Shown here: piece by piece, positions 1 to 9,046 of the stretch
How the letters are laid out: each line of letters starts with the position of its first letter
How positions within the stretch are numbered: the first letter of the stretch is position 1
DNA from: Candidatus Brockarchaeota archaeon
GTDB lineage: Archaea; Thermoproteota; EX4484-205; JAAOZP01
Length of the DNA: 39,570 nt
Assembly: GCA_017601225.1 (NCBI GenBank)
Contig: JAFNIX010000018.1
Coordinates: forward strand, 1 to 39,570
Reading direction: 5' to 3'
Made by a program: the position numbers and the translations under genes
Notes under the pieces: model-generated
What the model saw: the letters and a program-made list of their open reading frames with translations, nothing else
What the model was told of the DNA's origin: nothing
Databases searched by the model: none

Positions 1-3000
1 TTAGCCCTAACAAGGCTCTCGGGAACGTTAGATTCAACGAGGATGCGTTGGCCAACATCCATCTCGACGCTGCTCTCAACCCTAACCCACTTTGCTCCAG
101 TCTCCTCCTTCCTAACCACTATTGGAACCTGGTATTTCTCCCAGTGGAAGACCTTGTACCTCACCACTCCGCCCTCAAGATGGTATAGCTTGTAGAGGTC
201 GACGGCATAGCTAACCTTCTCCCTCTTCTTAAACTCCTTAATGTAGGGCGGAGTTGGATACTGGTTCGCAACATTCTCCTCAAAGGTCCCTATGAACCTC
301 TTATCCTCAATCTTATAGAAGGCCTCGTACTTCTCGTTAGGAGGAACATTGTCGGGCTTATTCTCAACATCCCCCTGGTAGACCCACTCGCCATAGCCTC
401 CAACATGGATGCTGACATCGTCGATGAAGAGCTCGCTGCTCTCAGAGGCTACGAACGATATTGTGTAGTAGCCCGCTTGGCTGAAGACATCGCCGGAATC
501 CCTACGGAACCTAGTCCAACCACCGCTACCTCCTAAAGCGAAGACGCATGCTGAGCCATCCGGCCTCTTTATCGCTACGGCTCCGCTTCCGCTAAGCATA
601 TACCAGAAGTCTATCGTTGGATTCGAGCCGCCCGCGTCATAGTAGAAAGTCTGCCTCCAGGCTCCCCTCCCGTTTCCAGTTGTTATCCTAAGGCTGCTCG
701 GGCTGCTTCGATAGGTTGAGCCAGATATTTCTCCGCTAGCGTCACCCAAGTTTTCGAAAGCCCAGCCTCCGCCGGAGGAAATGTTTCCGTTGGCGATGTA
801 CTCGTGAACTGGGTGAACAACGTACTTGTAGTAGTGGTATAACAGTTTCCAGGTTGCGTTGTAAACATCGTAGTAGGATACTTCTCTGGTTATCGTGGTT
901 GTGTTATGCTTCTCCGCGACGTAGCGCGGGTCTGTGCTCATTAAAACCTGTGCTTCCCACTCTGTAACTATTCCAAGGTATGTCTTAGACGTCAAGTTGG
1001 CAACCTCGGGCGTGTAGACCCATGTTGAAACGTTGTAGGTTTCAGGAGGCTTGTTCACGTAGCCCTTGAAAACCCAGCCCCATGCTTCCTCGTAACTCGT
1101 CTCGTTCCAAACCTTATAGTATGGTTGAAGCTCGTAGACATCGTAAACCGGTTTAAGAAAGGTTGCAGCAACGTAGTATTGCTTCACCTCTCCGGCTACG
1201 GTTTCAATCCTCGACACTGTTTCCTCGTACGACGCTGCTTCGCAAGACCTGTACGTCATTCCCTGGCTTTCAACCCACCTCCTCAGGCTTTGCTCAACAG
1301 CCTGCCTAGAATTCTCAGCGTCGCCTCTGGAGGCGAAGCCCTTCGCGTAGCTGGGTAAATCGCCTATGCTGATCTTCCTCTCCTCATACCCGTTTGGAAC
1401 AACAACCTGGTATACTCTCTTCGTTTCATAATGGGATGTGTCTATTCTACGGTATATTCTCCAAGCTATAACATCCCCCTGTTCTTCCTCCTCCTTAGCC
1501 TTGTAGAGCCTTGTTCCAGCATCCCCCTCTGAAGCATAATAGTAGAAAAGGTTTCCAAGGCCCCACAGGTCTCTCCCGGTCTTAACCATCCCGTTTTCAA
1601 GCATTTTTTCGAAAACGTCCCTCCTGATCCTAACCTCTCCGGAGGGATAGTGGCCGAGGTAGATCGGCCCCAGGAAGAGGGGGGTGTGCTTGTCGAAAAC
1701 GTATACCGCGATTCTCTCCCTGACCTCCTCAACCATGTAGTTGACCTCGTCCCTTGCAACCGTCATTGCCTCATGCCTATTCCTGGTCTCCCTTTCGAAC
1801 ACAAGCACGTAAGAGTATATCCAGACCTGTTTCTCAACCATCCTTATCTCAGCGTATCCTAGCATTCCAAGCTGGCAGTAGAGATAGTTCTCAGCATCCC
1901 ACTGGGTTTCAAACTCCTTCAACACCTCGTATTTTGCTACCCTCACCGTTGGGACGATAGCATACTTCGTCTCAATCCTAGTTGCCTCCCTGGTCTCAGT
2001 CTTGAGAACAGTGTTGGACGTGATCCTCGTGGCGTTAGCGTAAGCCTTAACCTCGCTCTCCTTAGACAGCGCGTCATCGAGGTTTTCAAACGGGCCGTAG
2101 GTTTCCTCGCTGCTCCTGTAGCCAGCTAGGACGTAACGCTTATCGCCTATAACCACCTCGCTTGAACCGGTTTGAGCGTAAACGTCGTAAACCGTGGTCT
2201 TATTGCCTGTTTTCCTGTATATCGCGTAGCCGGCAGCGTTTAGAGGAATGGTTACCTCAACGTTTCCAGCGTCGTCCCTCTCAATGGTTATGCTGCTAAG
2301 GTCGTAGGTTGAAAGCATGCTCAGCCCAGGGTCGCTTTTGATAGCGTTAGCTAGTTCTTCGTTGTCCCATCCCTCGGCAACTGCTTTTGAAACAAGCTCC
2401 TTCAGCCTGTCCTCGCTGAACCTCGACTCCTCCCCGAGAACAAGTATGGTGTTGAAGGGCACTTCCGTGCTTATGATGAGTATGCTAAGGAGAATCGCAG
2501 TCACTTTCTTCCTAACGCTCCCACGATTAAGCCGGTAGAACTCGCTTCCCTCAAAGCCGTTATCGTCAGCCTTCTCTCCCTCCCTTCGAATAACGAGGCT
2601 TACCACTGTTGGGATGAACATGGAATCGATGAATAGGCCTGGGAGACCATATGTTGAGAGAATTGTGAGCATTAGGAAGACTAACGCCACTACGGCTAGG
2701 AACCTGAAACCCATCCTGAATTCCTCTCCCGATAGAGAAGCCATAAGCCAGACGAGTGGGATAGCTAGGAGAAAGGATGCCGCTAAACCTGCTCCAGAGT
2801 TCATCGTTATGAGTTTGAAAACATTCCCAGTAGGGGTTAGGATAGCCTGATGGGTCGCTGAAAACATGACGAGCAGGCATGCGATGTTCGAGATTGTGAG
2901 AAACAGGAATCCTTTAATCAGCTTTACACCGTTCCCCTTAAAGCCGTCGATTATGCTCTCACGCTTAACGATGAAGAGCGATGCGGCGTATGTTAGAACG

Positions 3001-3209
3001 AGAAGCATGTTGTGGAAAAGAAAAGCAATAGCTGTGGTTAGGATTAGCCTAATCGTTGGAACACGGTTGACTATCAGCTCAGCTATATCGGGAGCTAGAA
3101 GTAGGAGCAGGCCGGCTATTGTGAAGTATGCTATCGCAGCGTTAACCAGGCATATTGGCCAAGTCCTAGCTAGGCTTAGAAAAACACTAAGCCTATTATG
3201 TTTGCTCAT
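1..3209 (-). CDS. Large multi-pass membrane protein with long extracellular region (3' end beyond window)
   Basis: An open frame of about 1069 codons runs from ATG at 3209 to the left edge with no stop, so the C-terminus is missing. The first ~240 residues hold about six hydrophobic segments (roughly residues 18-47, 52-81, 92-112, 127-150, 160-198, 215-235). The rest is hydrophilic, rich in Tyr, Thr and aromatic beta-strand patterns, and probably outside the cell. Residues ~800-935 look like a jelly-roll carbohydrate-binding module, with a 'GGGWAFENLGDASG' start and an 'LFIDDVSIHVGG' end typical of CBM4/9-like folds. The ATG overlaps the TGA of the upstream gene (ATGA), so the two are probably cotranscribed and translationally coupled. 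I do not recognise the family. The fold and location calls are inference; the open frame and segments are seen directly. Confidence 0.8.
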   Translation of the reverse strand, partial: MSKHNRLSVFLSLARTWPICLVNAAIAYFTIAGLLLLLAPDIAELIVNRVPTIRLILTTAIAFLFHNMLLVLTYAASLFIVKRESIIDGFKGNGVKLIKGFLFLTISNIACLLVMFSATHQAILTPTGNVFKLITMNSGAGLAASFLLAIPLVWLMASLSGEEFRMGFRFLAVVALVFLMLTILSTYGLPGLFIDSMFIPTVVSLVIRREGEKADDNGFEGSEFYRLNRGSVRKKVTAILLSILIISTEVPFNTILVLGEESRFSEDRLKELVSKAVAEGWDNEELANAIKSDPGLSMLSTYDLSSITIERDDAGNVEVTIPLNAAGYAIYRKTGNKTTVYDVYAQTGSSEVVIGDKRYVLAGYRSSEETYGPFENLDDALSKESEVKAYANATRITSNTVLKTETREATRIETKYAIVPTVRVAKYEVLKEFETQWDAENYLYCQLGMLGYAEIRMVEKQVWIYSYVLVFERETRNRHEAMTVARDEVNYMVEEVRERIAVYVFDKHTPLFLGPIYLGHYPSGEVRIRRDVFEKMLENGMVKTGRDLWGLGNLFYYYASEGDAGTRLYKAKEEEEQGDVIAWRIYRRIDTSHYETKRVYQVVVPNGYEERKISIGDLPSYAKGFASRGDAENSRQAVEQSLRRWVESQGMTYRSCEAASYEETVSRIETVAGEVKQYYVAATFLKPVYDVYELQPYYKVWNETSYEEAWGWVFKGYVNKPPETYNVSTWVYTPEVANLTSKTYLGIVTEWEAQVLMSTDPRYVAEKHNTTTITREVSYYDVYNATWKLLYHYYKYVVHPVHEYIANGNISSGGGWAFENLGDASGEISGSTYRSSPSSLRITTGNGRGAWRQTFYYDAGGSNPTIDFWYMLSGSGAVAIKRPDGSACVFALGGSGGWTRFRRDSGDVFSQAGYYTISFVASESSELFIDDVSIHVGGYGEWVYQGDVENKPDNVPPNEKYEAFYKIEDKRFIGTFEENVANQYPTPPYIKEFKKREKVSYAVDLYKLYHLEGGVVRYKVFHWEKYQVPIVVRKEETGAKWVRVESSVEMDVGQRILVESNVPESLVRA

Positions 3210-4678
3210 AGCCTCACCCTAGCCTTCTCGTAAACGGTTATCCCGTTCCTACCCTCAGAAGGATAAATCGTTGCCTCGAATCCTGAGCCGGCTATCCTGA
3301 AGCTAACCCTGCCATTCAGATCGGTTACTCCGCTCTGGTCTGTTTCGAAGCATCTTATCCTTAGGCCTGCTACCGGGCTGTTGTCATGCGCCCAGAAGGC
3401 TCTAACGTTAACGTTGACGCCGCTCCTCTCAGCTGAAATTATGATGTGGGTGAAGACGAGGGTCAGCGGGGGAATCCTTATGGTTAGCTCAAGCTCGTCA
3501 CTCCTGTTCTTAGAGGAGAAGCTGACCCTTCTTAAGATGTTGAGCTCCTGGAAAACCCTTGTTACGCCTGAGCCTGTTTCAACGCCTCCCCTAATACTCT
3601 CAGTGACCCATCCATTGGAAGCGTAGTAGCTTATTGTCTGGTTTAACAAGATGGTTGAGCCGCTGTTAGCCCATATCGCTGAGCCTATCGAAGTCCCTCC
3701 GGCAACCCTGGTTTCATGCTTAATCTCGGTTACGAGGTATTTAGCCGAGGTGAAGCCAACCTCGTCGCCGTTGCTAATCGCTACAGCGATCCTACGGATT
3801 CCAGCTCCCCCTGAGCCCTCGTTGTAAATCGCGGCGATAGCGTAGCCTTCTCCAACGCTCACTGAGGGAATTGACTCGCCAACCCTGATTACGACGGGGC
3901 TTGTGAAAAACCAGCTGTCCCTGTTCACACCTTGGAAGACAGCTTTCTGAACGCTACCCGGTGCTCCGCAGCCCGTTTTCTCCGCACTATTCCACCTAGC
4001 TGTCCAACTCATGTTTCCCACGCCTGTTGCTTGAGGAAGCTTGAAAGTGAAGACGTGTGTTACACTCCCGTCCAAGGTTGCCTCAGCACTGTGGGTTTCG
4101 GCCGTTACTGTCCCGCTTCCCTCGAGCCTGATTTCCATCGCAGCATAGTGTAGGTCGCGCTCCTCGAAGCAGGAGGAAACCTTAACGGTGATGCTTATCG
4201 CCAGCTTGATCTCATGCGTGCCAGGGCCGATAACAGCCGCCTTAGAGTAGCAGTGTGCCCACCAGTATTCTTTACCTAGTTCGTAAATCTTAACACCATC
4301 AACCTCAAGCCGGAGATACTTTTCTTGAACAGTCCATCCGTTTGGAACAGGGTTGCGGTCGTCGCCGCAAACATAGATTCCTGCGGAAAGGCCGCCGGGT
4401 ACGGTTACTGTTGCAATGGTGCTCTTAGTGTCGCTGTAGGTTCCCTGGCCTTGCCTAGCATCTATGCGCAGGTATCCTGTTCCGCCATACCATGCTCTCT
4501 CGTCGACAACGTATGTTATTGATACAGAATCGGTTTTCAAGCCGGCCCAAGAATAGGACGAGGGGGATGCTGAGGCCAGGTGTTCTTGAAGCGAATGGTT
4601 TAAACCGGTTGGAAGCGAGACGAGCATTACTGGGAAAATTAAAACGAGCAGGCCCCCCAGCCAGGCACGTTTAACCAT
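3206..4678 (-). CDS. Secreted beta-rich surface protein, 490 aa
   Basis: The protein opens with a signal peptide: MVKRAWLG followed by a hydrophobic run to about residue 24. I chose ATG 4678 because it gives this clean signal peptide and a TATA-like element (4705-4714) lies about 30 nt upstream. The frame stays open to 4966, but that extension is Cys-rich, low in coding character and crosses the promoter. The mature part is beta-rich with many Gly, Ser and Thr. The last ~65 residues ('SPVAGLRIRCFETD', 'TDLNGRVSFRIAGSG') resemble a carboxypeptidase-regulatory or Ig-like domain. No C-terminal membrane anchor is visible, so it may be secreted or held by its partner. It overlaps the start of the large membrane protein by ATGA, so they likely form one cell-surface complex. 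No enzyme motif is evident. Confidence 0.8.
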   Translation of the reverse strand: MVKRAWLGGLLVLIFPVMLVSLPTGLNHSLQEHLASASPSSYSWAGLKTDSVSITYVVDERAWYGGTGYLRIDARQGQGTYSDTKSTIATVTVPGGLSAGIYVCGDDRNPVPNGWTVQEKYLRLEVDGVKIYELGKEYWWAHCYSKAAVIGPGTHEIKLAISITVKVSSCFEERDLHYAAMEIRLEGSGTVTAETHSAEATLDGSVTHVFTFKLPQATGVGNMSWTARWNSAEKTGCGAPGSVQKAVFQGVNRDSWFFTSPVVIRVGESIPSVSVGEGYAIAAIYNEGSGGAGIRRIAVAISNGDEVGFTSAKYLVTEIKHETRVAGGTSIGSAIWANSGSTILLNQTISYYASNGWVTESIRGGVETGSGVTRVFQELNILRRVSFSSKNRSDELELTIRIPPLTLVFTHIIISAERSGVNVNVRAFWAHDNSPVAGLRIRCFETDQSGVTDLNGRVSFRIAGSGFEATIYPSEGRNGITVYEKARVRL

Positions 4679-4704
4679 GTTTTTAGATAGGAAAGGCGTA
4701 GGTT

Positions 4705-4714
4705 TTAGATAAAG
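4705..4714 (-). promoter_or_regulatory. TATA-like element for the surface-protein operon
   Basis: On the minus strand this reads CTTTATCTAA, about 30 nt ahead of the ATG at 4678. That spacing fits an archaeal promoter giving a leaderless or nearly leaderless mRNA, and it supports the shorter start chosen for the gene. Confidence 0.45.
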
Positions 4715-4796
4715 CTTTTCGTCAAACGCTGGAATAATGCTGATAAAAATCATGGCCATCATCATCGGGCTATCCCTTCCTCCGACGGCCCTGTTT

Positions 4797-4818
4797 AAGC
4801 GTGCAGAGCTGCACGCTT
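4797..4818. promoter_or_regulatory. 10-bp-arm inverted repeat in the divergent intergenic region
   Basis: AAGCGTGCAG, a 2-nt centre AG, then CTGCACGCTT: both arms are perfect. It lies in the 471-nt region between the minus-strand surface operon and the plus-strand P-type ATPase gene. The half-site AAGCGTGC recurs at 4965-4972 and 5124-5131, so this could be the strongest site of a regulator that binds the region more than once. A hairpin is the alternative, although a 2-nt loop is too short to form without opening the stem. Confidence 0.45.
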
Positions 4819-4852
4819 CACCCGCCCCTCTCCCTGTTTTTCCACAACATTG

Positions 4853-4887
4853 AGAATTTTTAAATGTTTGGTTACACGTGCTGTAAC
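4853..4887 (+). promoter_or_regulatory. TATA-like element followed by a GTTACA-N5-TGTAAC dyad
   Basis: An AT-rich TATA-like stretch (GAATTTTTAAATG, from about 4853) is followed by a perfect 6-5-6 inverted repeat at 4871-4887. The dyad falls where transcription would begin, a common operator position in archaea. It could drive a long leader for the ATPase gene. The 5' end of the transcript is not known. Confidence 0.35.
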
Positions 4888-4902
4888 ACACGCCGAAACA
4901 GG

Positions 4903-4924
4903 AGGCTAGGTGTTTAGCCTTTTT
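4903..4924 (+). terminator. Possible intrinsic terminator or attenuator in the ATPase leader
   Basis: AGGCTA, a six-base loop GGTGTT, TAGCCT and a T-run give a short GC-containing stem followed by uridines on the plus strand. It sits between the TATA-like element at 4853 and the ATPase start at 5150. If transcription starts near 4888 it would act as an early stop or attenuator. A six-pair stem is weak evidence. Confidence 0.3.
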
Positions 4925-5100
4925 GAAAGAAATAAACACGTGTGAAGCGGTGAAAAGCGCGCGCAAGCGTGCCGCGTGCGGGGGTCACGGCATAGGGATT
5001 AATCGATATTCTTTCTCAAAGGAATTTCAGCCACAGCATACTGCTAAGTATCTTGAAAAAGACTTAGTGATGAGTAGTATGCGCTGAGCTTATTCAGAAA

Positions 5101-5135
5101 GGATTATTAACCAGATAATAGTTAAGCGTGCACGC
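5101..5135 (+). promoter_or_regulatory. Proximal promoter of the P-type ATPase gene with palindrome GCGTGCACGC
   Basis: A TATA-like GGATTATTAACC (5101-5112) lies about 45 nt before the ATG at 5150. A perfect 10-bp palindrome GCGTGCACGC (5126-5135) falls at the predicted start of transcription. It contains the AAGCGTGC half-site (5124-5131) also found at 4797 and 4965, so it is a good operator candidate. Confidence 0.4.
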
Positions 5136-5149
5136 GTTCGGCGAGATGG

Positions 5150-8100
5150 ATGGTGGAGACGATGGTGGTTCAGGATTTCGAGGAGTCGAGCGCTGGCGAG
5201 GTTTTAGGCTGGGCTCTGCCGAGCGCTGAAGAAGTTTTAACCTTGCCGGTTGAAGAGCTTCTTCCCCGTTTAAAGTCTTCACCGAGCGGGCTTTCCTCCG
5301 AGGAGGTGGAGAGGCGTCTCGAATTTTTCGGCTATAATGAGCTTGTCGGGAGGAAGAGGAGAGCAGCCATCATTGATTTCCTCTCTCATTTCAAAAGCCC
5401 GTTGACAATAATTCTTCTCATCGCCGGGCTGATCTCCGGCTTTTTCGGAGAGGTTGTGAACATGGTTATCATTTTTGTCATAGTGATGCTCAGCGTAATC
5501 TTAGACTTTTACCAAGAGTCTAAGGCTGAAAGGGCGGCTGAAGCATTGAAGCAGAGGGTGGCGACGACAGCCACCGTTTTAAGGGACGGGGTTAAAAGAG
5601 AGATTGGGCTCGCGGAGATTGTTCCCGGAGACATAATATTTCTTTCAGCAGGTGACATTGTGCCTGCGGACGCTCGAGTCATGAGCGCGAAAGACCTGTT
5701 CGTAAACCAGTCTGCATTAACCGGTGAGCCTTTCCCCGTTGAGAAGACCAGCCTGCCGCTGAAGTCTTACGACCCGTCGATAATGGAGTGGAGCAACTAT
5801 CTTTTCATGGGGACTTCTGTTGTAAGCGGGACAGCAACCGCCGTTGTCGTGAAAACCGGTAGCAATACAGAGTATGGGAGGATTGCGAAGAGGCTTGTTG
5901 AAAGAGAGGTTGAGACGGAGTTCCAGAGGGGTATTCGAAGCTTTGGCTACATGATAATGCAAGTAACCTTCCTGCTTGTCATATTCGTGTTTTTCATAAA
6001 CGCCCTTTACATGCGAAGCGTGCTTGACTCGCTTCTCTTCGCTGTGGCTCTGGCCGTGGGCTTAACGCCTGAGCTTCTGCCGATGATTATTTCAGTAAAC
6101 CTGTCTAAAGGAGCAATGTCAATGGCTAAGAAGGGCGTCATTGTTAAACGCCTAGCAGCCATACAGAATTTTGGAAGCATGGATGTTCTATGCACGGATA
6201 AAACGGGGACTTTAACCGAAAACCGGATAAAGCTTGTCCTACACGTGGATCTAGACGGTAATGAAAACGATAAGGTTCTGCTTTACTCCTATCTTAACAG
6301 CTACTTCCAGACTGGGCTTAAAAGCCCTCTGGACGAGGCCGTGTTAAGATTTAGAGACGTGGATGTTAAGGAGTATAGGAAGGTTGACGAGGTTCCCTTT
6401 GACTTCGTACGTAAACGCCTCTCCATAGTTGTTGAACATCAAAATCAACGGTTCATGATTACTAAGGGTGCTCCCGAAGAAGTGGCCAGGGTCTGCTCCT
6501 TCTACGAGGTTGGAGAGATTATAGCCGATATAACGGATGAAGTGAACCGAAATATTGAGCAGAAATATGTTGAGCTTAGCGCCGAGGGCTACAGGGTTTT
6601 AGCCGTAGCTTACAAGCGTTTAAGAGAGGATAAGCCTGTTTACACCGTGGGCGACGAGGAAGGAATGGTGTTTTTAGGCTTCATAGCTTTCCTCGACCCG
6701 CCGAAGGAAACGGCGAGGGAAGCATTACAGCTTCTGAAAAACGCCGGCATAGAGTTGAAAATCCTCACGGGCGACAATGAGCTGGTGACGAGGAAGGTTT
6801 GCGAGCACCTGGGCTTCGACATTAAGGGGGTTGTCGCCGGAAGCGAAATTGCACAAATGCATGATGATGCTCTGGCGAGAATCGTCGAGGAGGCCAACGT
6901 GTTCTGCAGGGTTACACCGGCCCAGAAAGACAGGATAATAAACGCTTTGAAAAACAATGGGCATGTTGCCGGCTTCCTGGGAGACGGGATAAATGATGCT
7001 CCCTCATTGAAAACGGCGGATGTAGGCATATCTGTAGACAACGCTGTTGACGTGGCGAAGGAATCCGCGGACATAATTCTTTTACAGAACGATTTAAGGG
7101 TGCTTCACGACGGGGTTTTAGAGGGTAGGAAAACCTTCGGCAACACCATGAAGTACATCATGATGGGTGTGAGCTCAAACTTTGGAAACATGTTCAGCGT
7201 GGCCGGAGCATCCTTGTTCCTGCCTTTTCTGCCGATGCTGCCCATACAGATACTGCTTAACAATCTTCTCTACGACCTTTCCCAGTCGACAATACCTACG
7301 GACGAGGTTGACCAGGAGTATGTTGAAAAGCCTAAGAGATGGGACATACAGTTCATTAGGCTTTTCATGGTGTGTCTTGGACCCGTCAGCTCCCTCTTCG
7401 ACTTCCTAACTTTCTTCATAATGCTTTTCATCTTTAACGCTTCTGAGCCGCTGTTTCAAACCGCCTGGTTCATCGAATCCCTAACCTCGCAGACTCTTGT
7501 AATATTTGCCATTAGAACAAAGAGGACGCCTTTCTGGAGGAGCAGGCCGAGTAGACTCCTGCTACTTAGCAACATGTCGATAATAGCATTCGCGCTGATA
7601 CTTCCCTTTACGCCACTAGGGGCGGTTTTCAGGTTTGTAAAGCCTCCAGCAGCCTTCTTCGTAGCCTTGGCCGCGATTCTCGGCGCCTATGTAGCATTAG
7701 CTGAAGTCATTAAAAGCCGGTTTTACAGGAGGTATGGCTACCGGCTGGAGCAAACTCTTATCCCTCCCAAGAAGATTGGAATATACCCGTCTAAGACTGC
7801 AAAGCTTATCCAACACGTTATAGCCATCATCTGTCTTCGCCCAGAAGACGAAATACCCGTTGGCTCCCTCCTTGAAGACTTGGAGCGAAGCATGGAGTAT
7901 CCGCTCGACCATCATCAAGTAGGCCACGTAATCCAGTACTTGAAGCGTGCAGGGCTCATAGGCTTCGAGTGGCGCCTGAGAGCGATCAAACGGGAAAAAT
8001 CGTTGAAGGAATACGTGGTGAAACATTTGATGACCAGCGAGGCGTGGCCGAAAATAGCTCAAGACTGGCATAAAATCAGCGGAATCATCAAGGGGAAACA

Positions 8101-8155
8101 CGGTAGAGTAAACACGGAGTACCAGGATCTTCTTTCTCGAAAAAGCCGAGAATAG
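5150..8155 (+). CDS. mgtA: MgtA-type (P3B) Mg2+-transporting P-type ATPase
   Basis: Membrane ATPase predicted to move Mg2+ using ATP. Visible motifs are TGE in 'LTGEPFPVEK' (~residue 190), the phosphorylation loop 'CTDKTGTLTENRI' (Asp near 350), 'LKILTGDN' and the hinge 'GDGINDAP' (~612). Two helices precede the actuator domain, two flank the 'GLTPELLPMI' segment, and about six follow the hinge. 'GLTPELLPMI' and 'LPFLPMLPIQILLNNLLYD' are characteristic of MgtA/MgtB. At 1001 aa it exceeds a typical MgtA (~900 aa) because of a ~110-aa hydrophilic C-terminal tail after the last helix; an N-terminal cytosolic segment of ~70 aa is normal for the group. Alternative start ATG 5162. It stands alone, behind a 470-nt region rich in dyads, so metal-responsive regulation is plausible. 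Confidence 0.9.
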   Translation: MVETMVVQDFEESSAGEVLGWALPSAEEVLTLPVEELLPRLKSSPSGLSSEEVERRLEFFGYNELVGRKRRAAIIDFLSHFKSPLTIILLIAGLISGFFGEVVNMVIIFVIVMLSVILDFYQESKAERAAEALKQRVATTATVLRDGVKREIGLAEIVPGDIIFLSAGDIVPADARVMSAKDLFVNQSALTGEPFPVEKTSLPLKSYDPSIMEWSNYLFMGTSVVSGTATAVVVKTGSNTEYGRIAKRLVEREVETEFQRGIRSFGYMIMQVTFLLVIFVFFINALYMRSVLDSLLFAVALAVGLTPELLPMIISVNLSKGAMSMAKKGVIVKRLAAIQNFGSMDVLCTDKTGTLTENRIKLVLHVDLDGNENDKVLLYSYLNSYFQTGLKSPLDEAVLRFRDVDVKEYRKVDEVPFDFVRKRLSIVVEHQNQRFMITKGAPEEVARVCSFYEVGEIIADITDEVNRNIEQKYVELSAEGYRVLAVAYKRLREDKPVYTVGDEEGMVFLGFIAFLDPPKETAREALQLLKNAGIELKILTGDNELVTRKVCEHLGFDIKGVVAGSEIAQMHDDALARIVEEANVFCRVTPAQKDRIINALKNNGHVAGFLGDGINDAPSLKTADVGISVDNAVDVAKESADIILLQNDLRVLHDGVLEGRKTFGNTMKYIMMGVSSNFGNMFSVAGASLFLPFLPMLPIQILLNNLLYDLSQSTIPTDEVDQEYVEKPKRWDIQFIRLFMVCLGPVSSLFDFLTFFIMLFIFNASEPLFQTAWFIESLTSQTLVIFAIRTKRTPFWRSRPSRLLLLSNMSIIAFALILPFTPLGAVFRFVKPPAAFFVALAAILGAYVALAEVIKSRFYRRYGYRLEQTLIPPKKIGIYPSKTAKLIQHVIAIICLRPEDEIPVGSLLEDLERSMEYPLDHHQVGHVIQYLKRAGLIGFEWRLRAIKREKSLKEYVVKHLMTSEAWPKIAQDWHKISGIIKGKHGRVNTEYQDLLSRKSRE

Positions 8156-8428
8156 TCGTGCGCAAGCTAATCGGCTTCCACCCGGTGAAGGGGAGCGCTT
8201 GACAGTCGCAAACTGTTTCAGAGTGTTTAACGGGATCATGCCTCCAGTTTCCACCGGCATCGTTGAAGCCTGATCGGAGCGGAAAAGCTTAGCCTGCTGG
8301 TCTTCCAGACCCTTTGATTGCTCGAGTAAACCCGGTGATAAGCTACGTGCCACCATGAAGAAACTGCTTTTAAACGTGGGTGGGTGAAAAACTTAATAGA
8401 GCCCCGGGTTTCAAATTAACGGGGAAGT
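8156..8428 (+). other. Non-coding GC-rich stretch with nested dyads; possible structured RNA
   Basis: No open frame with coding character is visible. Pairing segments are CCGGTG 8182-8187 with CACCGG 8252-8257, ACAGT 8202-8206 with ACTGT 8212-8216, ATGCC 8238-8242 with GGCAT 8256-8260 (exclusive with the first), and a hairpin GGTCT-TCC-AGACC at 8299-8311. I looked for RNase P and SRP RNA core motifs and did not find them. A TATA-like AAACTTAATAG near 8390 probably serves the next gene. The RNA call is speculative. Confidence 0.25.
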
Positions 8429-9046
8429 TTGAAAATCGGTGAAAAGTTTAAACCGCATCCGAATTTGAAGAAGGTTTACGGGGTTTATCTTTTGCTCACC
8501 GCTATTCCCATGCTTTTCTCCACAGTCCTGCCGATTTGGGCTGTTTTTACTTTCGCCCCGGAAGTGTGGAGTGAGGCTGGAGTATACCTCTTCATACCCT
8601 TGATCGCAGTGCTCATGATCATCGGCTTCATAGTCTACTGGATTAACAAGTATTATGACTCCATCACCTATGTTCTTGAAAAAGACGAGGTTGTGGTGGA
8701 AAGGGGTGTCTGGTGGAAGATGAGGCACGTGGTGCCTTATTCGCGCGTAATGTCGGTCGACATCATTCAGGGACCGATTTCAAGACGTTTCGGCGTCGGC
8801 TCTGTCCATGTGCATACAGCTGGCTATACTGGTCCAGCCGGGGGATCAGCTGGTCCTGGAACCAGGGGTGCTGAGGCTTGCATCTGGGGGGTTCCCAACT
8901 TCACGGAGATAAGGGACACGATAATCGGGCTCGTGAGGGGGAGGCCGCTTTTCACTACGCCGGGGGTTACGGTTCCCGACGTATTCTCAGAAATGTTAGA
9001 GGAGCTGAGGAGGATAAGAAAGGCTTTGGATAAGCCTAGCTCATAG
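8429..9046 (+). CDS. Membrane protein with bacterial PH-like domain (bPH2/DUF304, YdbS-like)
   Basis: 205 aa with a TTG start. Two hydrophobic helices (~residues 19-45 and 52-75) are followed by a domain beginning 'ITYVLEKDEVVVERGVWW'. The segment 'VVPYSRVMSVDIIQGPISRRFGVGSVHVHTAG' is the typical core of the bPH2 family, in which a PH-like fold follows two membrane helices. The function of these proteins is generally unknown. A Gly-rich insert ('GPAGGSAGPGTRG') sits in the PH domain. The C-terminal ~30 residues are charged and helical. A TATA-like AAACTTAATAG lies about 40 nt upstream of the start. It is a single gene with no operon partner. Confidence 0.75.
   Translation: MKIGEKFKPHPNLKKVYGVYLLLTAIPMLFSTVLPIWAVFTFAPEVWSEAGVYLFIPLIAVLMIIGFIVYWINKYYDSITYVLEKDEVVVERGVWWKMRHVVPYSRVMSVDIIQGPISRRFGVGSVHVHTAGYTGPAGGSAGPGTRGAEACIWGVPNFTEIRDTIIGLVRGRPLFTTPGVTVPDVFSEMLEELRRIRKALDKPSS

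Noticed and set aside
4797..4818. Intrinsic terminator
   Set aside because: The dyad has a 2-nt centre and no following T-run, so a protein-binding site is more likely.
4679..4966. N-terminal extension of the secreted protein to 4966
   Set aside because: The extra 96 residues are Cys-rich and uneven, cross the likely TATA box, and place the clear signal peptide inside the protein.
7697..8356. Minus-strand 219-codon frame over the end of the ATPase gene
   Set aside because: It is a shadow of the well-supported ATPase frame and has no protein-like domain pattern.
8156..8428. RNase P or SRP RNA
   Set aside because: The conserved core motifs of both RNAs are not present.
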